This document shows, in pieces, positions 38,072-45,029 of a DNA stretch of 64,000 bases. Location of the stretch: contig JAILRB010000014.1 of NCBI GenBank assembly GCA_024698585.1, positions 1 to 64,000 on the forward strand, in the 5' to 3' direction. Source of the stretch: Eubacterium sp. GTDB taxonomy: Bacteria; Bacillota; Clostridia; Lachnospirales; Lachnospiraceae. Below the pieces are notes generated by a model. That model saw only the letters and a list, made by a program, of their open reading frames with translations, ran no database searches and was not told where the DNA came from. Numbering within the stretch: position 1 is the first letter of the stretch; every line of letters starts with the position of its first letter. A program made the translations under genes and the position numbers.

Positions 38072-38998
38072 TTATCCCTTAGAATTTTCATTGTTTTGTC
38101 CATTACAAGGATCATTATTCGGTTCACATCCGCAAGGATTGAATACAACGATGTTTCCATCTTCTCTTTCGCAAGGACTTTCTGTGTCTTTCAGCTTTCC
38201 TTCACACTTTGGCGGTTCTAACTCCAACGGCTTAATTTCTCTGGAAAGTAAGCCACTTTCCACGAAATCAAGGCAGCTGTTCTGATCCTCAGTAAGGCTG
38301 GCTTTTGGTGGAATTGGTTTTCCTTGCTGTGCCACTTTGTAAGTTTCATAGTAAACCGTTCGTAAGAATAAGGAAATTCCTGCGGAAAATGTTCCTGTCA
38401 CAGAATTAAAATTCATTGCTTTTGCAACTGCTGTTGCATTAATTCCATTGGTTACCGAGTTTCCATCCGGTAAGAATCCTACTGTATTAATTACCGGCTC
38501 TCCATCTGCCGCAGTGTATCCTACCCCATACGGAGTGTAAAGTTCAACCGTCACGGAATCCGGATTTGTTTCCGCATCCAGATACTCTGCATCCGGGCTG
38601 GTAGTACTTCCCGGAAGATAATTGGCTGTAACAACTGTCGAAGTCAGATAGTTATTGCATTGGTCGAATAACTTCACAAGAAACGTCACTGACACATTCG
38701 TTAAGACAACTGTACTACAATTTGCCCGTGCCGTATTGGTTACTGTCGTTCCGGGAATTCCCGTGGAAGCTGCCGTAAATTCAACGTCGATGACATCCAG
38801 TCTTGCACAGGCTGCCGTTGGATTTGCAGCCAGCACATCTTCCGGCACTGTAACCGTTCTACAAATATTCAAACCGATTTCGTCATAAACCACCGGTGCA
38901 TAAACAGATAATAATTTTGGTCGACCACTTAAGGGGATATTACAGATTCCGCCACCACAATAGCAGCTCTGACATACCCCGCATTTTTCACCATTCAT
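38072..38998 (-). CDS. Cysteine-rich protein of unknown function
   Basis: 308 aa without signal peptide or membrane helix. Cys clusters mark both ends: CGVCQSCYCGGGIC at 6-19 and CEGKLKDTESPCE...NPCGCEPNNDPC at the C-terminus. The middle is Thr/Val/Ala/Asn-rich, probably all-beta (VTNTARANCSTVVLTNVSVT), with a helical segment near 215-235. The composition recalls disulfide-crosslinked coat or surface-layer proteins, and a weak SigK-like promoter can be drawn at 39023-39049, so a spore-coat role is possible but speculative. RBS GGGAGG before ATG 38998. It is divergent from a coiled-coil protein. Family not recognised. Confidence 0.7.
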   Translation of the reverse strand: MNGEKCGVCQSCYCGGGICNIPLSGRPKLLSVYAPVVYDEIGLNICRTVTVPEDVLAANPTAACARLDVIDVEFTAASTGIPGTTVTNTARANCSTVVLTNVSVTFLVKLFDQCNNYLTSTVVTANYLPGSTTSPDAEYLDAETNPDSVTVELYTPYGVGYTAADGEPVINTVGFLPDGNSVTNGINATAVAKAMNFNSVTGTFSAGISLFLRTVYYETYKVAQQGKPIPPKASLTEDQNSCLDFVESGLLSREIKPLELEPPKCEGKLKDTESPCEREDGNIVVFNPCGCEPNNDPCNGQNNENSKG

Positions 38999-39104
38999 AA
39001 GTTCCTCCCATTATTTTTTATATATTTTATGCAAAGGAATTCTTTTGGTTCTAAAGCAATTCACTTCTGAATAGAACTAATTAGAAGCATTAAAGGAGGT
39101 TTCT

Positions 39105-39863
39105 ATGGAAAATTATCAGATTCTAACACTTAGTTCAGGACAGCCCCTGATTCTTTATCAGGAAAACGAAAAAGTTTATATGTATACCGTTTATTCCGGC
39201 CGAATACAATCCCACGGAATTGTATTCGATGATGTTTCCGGCAAGTTGTCCCTTCAGTCCGGGGAAGTCAATTATGTCAGTTACATTTCCACACATGGTC
39301 GTCTAAGACTTTATCACTTAAAGGACATGCGTTTTTTGGAATTACTGTCCCTGTCAAACGACGCTGAGGAATATCGTGAATTTCTTCATTGCAGGTTACA
39401 TTCATTTCAAGCCAAAGTCTTTCTGTTTTACAGCGTTCACAATCCGGAGGACAGTTCTAACGCTCTGTTCTACGTATCCATGGATTCCCTACAGAAAAGT
39501 GCCCTCCTCTATCAGGGAAATTATTCCTTTCAGGGATTTTCCTTAATGAATTTACCGAATGCAATGCTTATTGCCGTTTTTTCCAAGGAACAGACCACTT
39601 ATTTTGAAATGGATTCCAGTCTGCAGATTCGTCCGTTCCAAAATACAGTTTCCCCTTCTTCCACAATTGATTCCAAGACGTTAGAAAAAGAACTCCAGAA
39701 ACAAAAACAACACTGCGAAGCCCTACAGCAGGAACTATATCAAAAAAATAATGAAATACTCGCCTTAAAAAGCACACAAAAACATATCACAGAGCAATAC
39801 AATGATCTGGCAGATTTTTCCGGTAAACTACAGGAAGAATTAAGAAAAGTCCGCTATCTGTAA
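39105..39863 (+). CDS. Protein of unknown function with C-terminal coiled coil
   Basis: 252 aa, cytoplasmic by appearance. Residues 1-170 are rich in short beta strands (YQILTLSSGQPLILYQENEKVYMYTV pattern, repeated Y/F at strand ends), like part of a beta-propeller. Residues about 188-250 form a heptad coiled coil (LEKELQKQKQHCEALQQEL). RBS AAAGGAGG before ATG 39105. Divergent from the Cys-rich protein gene, 106 nt apart, so the two may share regulation. Family not recognised. Confidence 0.7.
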   Translation: MENYQILTLSSGQPLILYQENEKVYMYTVYSGRIQSHGIVFDDVSGKLSLQSGEVNYVSYISTHGRLRLYHLKDMRFLELLSLSNDAEEYREFLHCRLHSFQAKVFLFYSVHNPEDSSNALFYVSMDSLQKSALLYQGNYSFQGFSLMNLPNAMLIAVFSKEQTTYFEMDSSLQIRPFQNTVSPSSTIDSKTLEKELQKQKQHCEALQQELYQKNNEILALKSTQKHITEQYNDLADFSGKLQEELRKVRYL

Positions 39864-39885
39864 CACTCAGATAACGGACTTTTTT
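39845..39885. terminator. Bidirectional terminator between the coiled-coil gene and azlD
   Basis: GTCCGCTATCTG/CAGATAACGGAC stem with one mismatch, overlapping the stop codon of the plus-strand gene; AAAA on the 5' side and TTTTTT on the 3' side. Confidence 0.85.
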
Positions 39886-40189
39886 AGATAAATAGTTCTA
39901 CAATAAATACCACCGCACAACTTGCCATGGCCACACGAAACAAATTACCATCCTTCCAGGACAGAATCACTGCCACTGCCAATGCCAGGGCACCGGAAAT
40001 CACGGACTGCGTCGCCGTAAGGATTGCCGGAAATGTCATAACCGATAGCGTAACATACGGCACATAATATAAAAACGAACGAATATATGTATTTTTAATT
40101 TCTCGTCGAATCAACAAAATCGGTAAAATTCGAATCAAATACGTCGCTACCGACATCGCCAATAAACAAACATAAATATTCCTTGTCAT
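39884..40189 (-). CDS. azlD: Branched-chain amino-acid exporter small subunit AzlD
   Basis: 101-aa membrane protein with three to four helices. N-terminal YVCLLAMSVATYLIRILPILL and LYYVPYVTLSVMTFPAIL are typical of AzlD. Together with AzlC it exports branched-chain amino acids. The ATG directly follows the azlC stop (TAA-ATG), so translation is coupled. Confidence 0.88.
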   Translation of the reverse strand: MTRNIYVCLLAMSVATYLIRILPILLIRREIKNTYIRSFLYYVPYVTLSVMTFPAILTATQSVISGALALAVAVILSWKDGNLFRVAMASCAVVFIVELFI

Positions 40190-40909
40190 TTATTCTCCTT
40201 CCTCCAGTTCCCTGATTGGATGTACAATCGTAAAAACTCCAGCAATTAAAATCGTCAGCACAATAATCTTCACGCCACTACTTACTTCCTTGATTCCTGG
40301 AATTACCGTGGATAGATAACTAAACAGAAAACTAACCACAATAACTAATGCAACCACTCTGTTTTTCTTTCCCTCGGGAACAACACATGCCATAAACATT
40401 CCATATAAACCGACACTTAATGCGCTCACAATATTTCCCGGTAAGGTATTTCCCAGTGCAACCCCTACAGCTGTTCCTGCAACCCATCCGGGAGATGCTA
40501 CTACAATCATTCCGAAAACATAATATGGATTTAGTTTTCCCGGAACGGTCATGGACGCCCCAAAGATTTCATCAGTCACAAAGTATCCCATAATAAGTCG
40601 TTTCCAAATCGGTGTATCTTCCGGAATCTTTTGACTTAGGGAACAGGACATTAATAAATATCTTGCATTTGCCACGATTTCCATCAGGACCATAATCAAT
40701 ACTCCGGATCCGGCACCATATAAAGAAAAGGCAATATATTCTCCTGCCGATGCATGCAGCCCGAAACTGGCCAATGCTGACTGGATTACTGTAATCCCTG
40801 CTCTTTTTGCCTGTATCCCCAAGGTTAATGCCACCGCAAAATAACCGAGACCTATTGGGATCCCGGTTTTCATTCCATTATAAAATTCCTGTTTATTATT
40901 GCTACTCAT
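40190..40909 (-). CDS. azlC: Branched-chain amino-acid exporter large subunit AzlC
   Basis: 239-aa membrane protein with the AzlC motifs GIPIGLGYFAVALTLGIQA, GLHASAGEYIAFSLYGAG and ANARYLLMSCSLSQK, plus YFVTDEIFGAS. About six helices. ATG 40909, 12 nt behind thiN. It fits the branched-chain biosynthesis genes in this window as an overflow exporter. Confidence 0.92.
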   Translation of the reverse strand: MSSNNKQEFYNGMKTGIPIGLGYFAVALTLGIQAKRAGITVIQSALASFGLHASAGEYIAFSLYGAGSGVLIMVLMEIVANARYLLMSCSLSQKIPEDTPIWKRLIMGYFVTDEIFGASMTVPGKLNPYYVFGMIVVASPGWVAGTAVGVALGNTLPGNIVSALSVGLYGMFMACVVPEGKKNRVVALVIVVSFLFSYLSTVIPGIKEVSSGVKIIVLTILIAGVFTIVHPIRELEEGE

Positions 40910-40921
40910 CTAATTTATCCT

Positions 40922-41542
40922 CTATCGCACTTTTATCAACAATAATGTTCCGTGCTCTACTGTAATTTTACTTTTCTTTCCAGGTAACACCTCGTTGCTC
41001 ACGCCATACTGATATTCACAGGTGATTTCACCATTTTCCAAAAGATATTTCGCATCCTCTATGTTTATGCCATGCGCCATTCCTGTAATGTTCAGTAACG
41101 AGAAATACGAATAGCAATCTTCGACATAAACCGGCTCCTTGGAAACCAATTCCATCTCGGAATAATCATCAACAATGATTCCCCTCTTCCCATAAGATTC
41201 CAGAAATAAAAGAATGGAAACATTTGCCAGGGTATGATCTAGTCGGTTTCCGACAACACCCACCAAAACAAATGTATCAAATCCACGCTTGATTGCTTCC
41301 TTTACTGCATACATTGTATCCGTATCATCTTTTTCACACGGGAGAACAATTGTCTCCGTCTCCGTATCCGGCTTCTCATAAGAATCAAAATCACCGATGA
41401 TTAAATCAGGAGAAACTCCCAGTTCCTTTTCATGTTTTAATCCACAATCACAAAAAATATAAAAAGCATCTGGTGTTAAATAGTTTTTTATTTCCGAATA
41501 AGCCGTGATATCGGCACCGCCTATAATAATACATTTCTTCAT
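40922..41542 (-). CDS. thiN: Thiamine pyrophosphokinase
   Basis: Transfers pyrophosphate from ATP to thiamine, giving ThDP (the IlvB cofactor). About 206 aa from ATG 41542 (MKKCIIIGGADITAY, the usual N-terminus). Substrate-binding DLIIGDFDSYEKP and EKDDTDTMYAVKEAI, GVVGNRLDHTLANVSIL and the C-terminal beta domain ending EHGTLLLIKV are present. The start is uncertain: an ATG 11 codons upstream (41575) has only a weak RBS. First gene of thiN-azlC-azlD. No TPP riboswitch is seen upstream. Confidence 0.9.
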   Translation of the reverse strand: MKKCIIIGGADITAYSEIKNYLTPDAFYIFCDCGLKHEKELGVSPDLIIGDFDSYEKPDTETETIVLPCEKDDTDTMYAVKEAIKRGFDTFVLVGVVGNRLDHTLANVSILLFLESYGKRGIIVDDYSEMELVSKEPVYVEDCYSYFSLLNITGMAHGINIEDAKYLLENGEITCEYQYGVSNEVLPGKKSKITVEHGTLLLIKVR

Positions 41543-41662
41543 CTTCTTCAAGTTTCCTTTTCTTGTATTTTGCATATGAGCATCTTTATTCTAGCACGTT
41601 TTTTATTAATTGAACACATTTGTTCTTACCACCATCTTGTTGTTTTGCACTTTGGTATGGGA

Positions 41663-41733
41663 CATTCGCCGAATGGCTCCTCCTTTTTACAAACGCCTTC
41701 TTATTGATTTCCGCTTACGCGTCAATCAATAAG
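41663..41733. repeat. Palindromic sequences outside element A
   Basis: CATTCG-C-CGAATG (41663-41675) repeats the centre of the element A palindrome. CTTATTGATT (41700-41709) is the inverted copy of AATCAATAAG (41724-41733), which lies inside element A. This looks like a degenerate inverted partial copy next to the main element. No gene lies in 41576-41852. Confidence 0.6.
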
Positions 41734-41852
41734 CGACGGACATTCGCCGAATGTCCGTCAAAATAAAAAGAACACGTAGCAGAGTTTCATGCGAGCATGA
41801 AATCTTGCTACGTGTTCTTTTTATTTTAAGCCGTTTGGCTCATTGTTTACGC
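41719..41852. repeat. Palindromic element A (MITE/REP-like), abutting the ilvC 3' end
   Basis: 134-bp element with imperfect terminal inverted repeats (GCGTCAATCAATAAGCGACGG at the left; at the right, inverted, GCGTAAACAATGAGCC...CGG). Inside are a 25-nt palindrome GACGGACATTCG-C-CGAATGTCCGTC (41735-41759) and a 68-nt hairpin (41760-41827). It has the same order of parts as element B at 49160-49312. The right end touches the ilvC stop codon (41853-41855). It codes for nothing. Confidence 0.7.
41760..41827 (-). terminator. Long hairpin of element A serving as ilvC terminator
   Basis: 22-bp perfect outer stem (AAAATAAAAAGAACACG... with ...CGTGTTCTTTTTATTTT), a 3-nt bulge region, and an inner stem TTTCATGC-GA-GCATGAAA. 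Transcribed leftwards from ilvC it ends in a T-rich arm. Confidence 0.75.
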
Positions 41853-42899
<1,047 letters not shown>

Positions 42900-42929
42900 T
42901 TATATATTAACTGTGTTTACAGTTATTAA

Positions 42930-43412
42930 CTATTTTGTTTCTCTTGCGAGACCTGTGATTCCTGTTCTTACAAGTTCAAGGATTTCGTAATCTTCTAATA
43001 ATGTAAGGAACGCCTGAAGTTTAGACTGGCTACCAATGATTTCAATCATAAGACTGTCTTTTTCCACATTTACAATGTTTGCTCTGAAAATTTCAGTCAT
43101 TGCATAAATCTGCTGTCTCTGTGTAGCGTTTGTCTTAACCTTTACGAGAATTAATTCTCTTGTAACAGAACTAGTTGGTTCTAACAAATCAACTTTCTTG
43201 ATGTCTTCCAACTTAGAAATCTGTTTAATAATCTGTTCAATAATATCATCATCACCGGTGACAACGATTGTCATACGAGAATATTTAGGATTTTCTGTTT
43301 CCCCAACAGTTAAACTGTCAATGTTATATCCTCGTCTGCTGAAAAGACCGGCAACTCTGTTCAGTACTCCTGATGTATTGTCAACTAATACTGATAATAC
43401 TTTCTTGTTCAT
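42930..43412 (-). CDS. ilvN: Acetolactate synthase, small (regulatory) subunit
   Basis: 160 aa. N-terminal ACT domain KKVLSVLVDNTSGVLNRVAGLFSRRGY (abridged to the motif) binds valine for feedback inhibition of IlvB; a C-terminal ACT-like domain follows (about 80-160, RELILVKVKTN). RBS GAGG before ATG 43412. First gene of ilvN-ilvC, with its own promoter at 43449-43477. Its catalytic partner ilvB is encoded about 17 kb away. Confidence 0.95.
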   Translation of the reverse strand: MNKKVLSVLVDNTSGVLNRVAGLFSRRGYNIDSLTVGETENPKYSRMTIVVTGDDDIIEQIIKQISKLEDIKKVDLLEPTSSVTRELILVKVKTNATQRQQIYAMTEIFRANIVNVEKDSLMIEIIGSQSKLQAFLTLLEDYEILELVRTGITGLARETK

Positions 43413-43448
43413 ATGTAAAACCTCTTTTCCTAGATTTTCGCTCCTAAT

Positions 43449-43477
43449 ATAGTACCACAGATAAAAATATGATGCAA
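43449..43477 (-). promoter_or_regulatory. ilvN-ilvC promoter
   Basis: TTGCAT (43472-43477, minus strand), 17-bp spacer, TACTAT (43449-43454) with an extended TGG. The leader is only about 30 nt, so no T-box fits downstream of it. Confidence 0.75.
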
Positions 43478-43538
43478 CAGAATCATTAACATCTTTTAAA
43501 TGTATTGCACCATCTGGTATACAAAAATTACTTTTTTT

Positions 43539-43579
43539 AAAAAAGAATCCTCCTATTATGTCTAGGAGGATTCTTTTTT
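43539..43579 (-). terminator. Strong terminator of the secreted metallo-hydrolase gene
   Basis: Perfect 17-bp stem (43539-43555 with 43563-43579; core GAATCCTCCTA/TAGGAGGATTC), 7-nt loop, T6 on both strands. Confidence 0.93.
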
Positions 43580-43584
43580 AAAAT

Positions 43585-44685
43585 TTAGAATGACGATTTC
43601 AGTTTAAAAATTCTGTTAGCTGGATACTCAATCTCATGATAATAACTTCTAAATGAGTCATAGAAATCGAAATTAATTCTTGCATCATTTGGTGTATCAT
43701 TCACCGAATTTCTGTTTGCCCAGTTTGTCCCTACTACATATGTAGGTTTGACAACGTTAAGAAGCTTCATCTCATTAATATATCTTTTTTCTCCTGGTAC
43801 GAGTACCTTGGATAATGCCTTTCCATGATGCGGAACCTTGTAGTATACATCTTTATACTTATCCCCTTTGAAATAAGAACTATAAGTAGAATCATCTGCA
43901 ATTCCACCAATTGCAGCTGTTTCGATATCACCTGTTAATACAATCTTAAATTTACGAGCATCATTACAATCATAATAAATAACACACATAGAATGATTGT
44001 TCTCATATTTATTTGTTGTCAATGTGCCTTTTGGATAATTCTTTAATGCCGGTAAAATTTTTATTTTATAACCGGCAGAGCCAATACCCTCTGTGATTTC
44101 TTTGTACTTATAATAATACTTCATAGAACTCACACGCTTATATACATTCTTCTTATTTGCCACAACATCTGAAAGATAGTTTACAAGATCTTTTGTTTCT
44201 ACTGTACCACTTTTATTGTTCAAATTTCCCATAACATAAACATTCTTCACCAAAACCCAGTCACTCTTAAAAATCGATTCAAGATTGTCATGTAATGGTT
44301 GATTGCGTTTAAAATCTAATCCATTTACATAAAGATTATTGATTGTTACAACTCTCTTTTCATTTTTGGCCTTCGTTGCCAATTTAGATAAACCACTTAC
44401 ATGATCATTATGCTTATGTGTAATAATAAAGTGGTTAATTGTATGTGTATTCTTGAAACTTGATTTACTATATAAATCATCAATAGCGCTCTTACCCAAA
44501 TCTACTAAGACGTTTTCTCCACCACACGTAATGTATGTTGAATCTTCATCGTAATCTGCCAATGTTTCAATGTAAGTTTTACCCCCTCCTGTTCCAAACT
44601 CAGTTGCTGATGCACTCTGTGAACTAAATAAAAATGTTAATGCTGTTACAAACAATGTTAATACCAAATATTTTTTCATTTTCAT
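43585..44685 (-). CDS. Secreted metallo-beta-lactamase-fold hydrolase (ComEC-domain-like)
   Basis: 366 aa with a signal peptide (about 1-27, ending SASA). Metal-binding HKHNDH (His90-x-His92-x-Asp94-His95), Asp in LTGDIET and KVPHHGK match the metallo-beta-lactamase domain of ComEC-like proteins, which usually act as nucleases or phosphodiesterases. Here the domain is a free exported protein without the ComEC membrane part. The first strand has VLVDLG instead of a more usual LIDxG. RBS GGAG before ATG 44685. Expression is probably governed by the A15-spacer promoter and palindrome just upstream. Substrate unknown. Confidence 0.82.
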   Translation of the reverse strand: MKMKKYLVLTLFVTALTFLFSSQSASATEFGTGGGKTYIETLADYDEDSTYITCGGENVLVDLGKSAIDDLYSKSSFKNTHTINHFIITHKHNDHVSGLSKLATKAKNEKRVVTINNLYVNGLDFKRNQPLHDNLESIFKSDWVLVKNVYVMGNLNNKSGTVETKDLVNYLSDVVANKKNVYKRVSSMKYYYKYKEITEGIGSAGYKIKILPALKNYPKGTLTTNKYENNHSMCVIYYDCNDARKFKIVLTGDIETAAIGGIADDSTYSSYFKGDKYKDVYYKVPHHGKALSKVLVPGEKRYINEMKLLNVVKPTYVVGTNWANRNSVNDTPNDARINFDFYDSFRSYYHEIEYPANRIFKLKSSF

Positions 44686-44742
44686 TCTCCTTTGTTTTTT
44701 TTAAGTTATTATGTCAATTTCTTCCCCGTCATATTATTTGTC

Positions 44743-44754
44743 TGAAACGTTTCA
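44743..44754. promoter_or_regulatory. LacI-family-type palindromic operator
   Basis: TGAAACGTTTCA, a perfect 12-bp palindrome with the central CG typical of LacI/GalR-family sites, sits at the expected transcription start of the metallo-hydrolase gene. The cognate regulator is not in the window. Confidence 0.55.
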
Positions 44755-44758
44755 ACAC

Positions 44759-44790
44759 ATTCTAGTCTACTTTTTTTTTTTTTTTGTCAA
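44759..44790 (-). promoter_or_regulatory. Promoter with poly-A spacer, candidate phase-variable switch
   Basis: Minus strand: TTGACA (44785-44790), then an A tract (15 A in total, 44771-44785), then GTAGACTAGAAT. Possible -10 boxes TAGACT (spacer 15) and TAGAAT (spacer 20) flank the optimal 17. Confidence 0.55.
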
Positions 44791-44889
44791 GTAATTTCAT
44801 ATCTCATACACATCTTTAGTAAAGAAATCAAGCAAAAGTCTATTTTCCACACATTTTTCTTTCATATTTCTTTATCCTTTACATAATTC

Positions 44890-44926
44890 AAAAAAGCACT
44901 ACACAATTTAATGTGTAATGCTTTTT
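44890..44926. terminator. Second terminator downstream of the subtilisin gene
   Basis: AAAAAGCACTACACA pairs with TGTGTAATGCTTTTT (one mismatch). It is the second of two tandem hairpins in the 344-bp gap 44686-45029, which has no gene. Confidence 0.7.
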
Positions 44927-44977
44927 GCACTTTTCATAATAAAAACTATCAACCACAAAGGTATTATTTTTATATTC

Positions 44978-45020
44978 AAAAAGAAGAACTTCTCAGGATA
45001 ATCCTTCAAAGTTCTTCCAA
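44978..45020 (-). terminator. First terminator of the subtilisin gene
   Basis: GAAGAACTT/AAGTTCTTC (44983-44991 with 45009-45017) with an inner AGGAT/ATCCT stem and TTTTT on the minus strand. Confidence 0.8.
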
Positions 45021-45029
45021 ACATACTAT

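Noticed and set aside
41576-41852. TPP riboswitch upstream of thiN or CRISPR-like repeats in the ilvC-thiN gap
   Set aside because: The repeats are nested palindromes, not spaced direct repeats, and they lie downstream of ilvC and do not contain the thi-box pattern.
43413-43540. Possible T-box or attenuator leader upstream of ilvN-ilvC
   Set aside because: The promoter sits about 37 nt from the ATG, leaving no room; no T-box core motif (TGGNACC-like) with a terminator is present.
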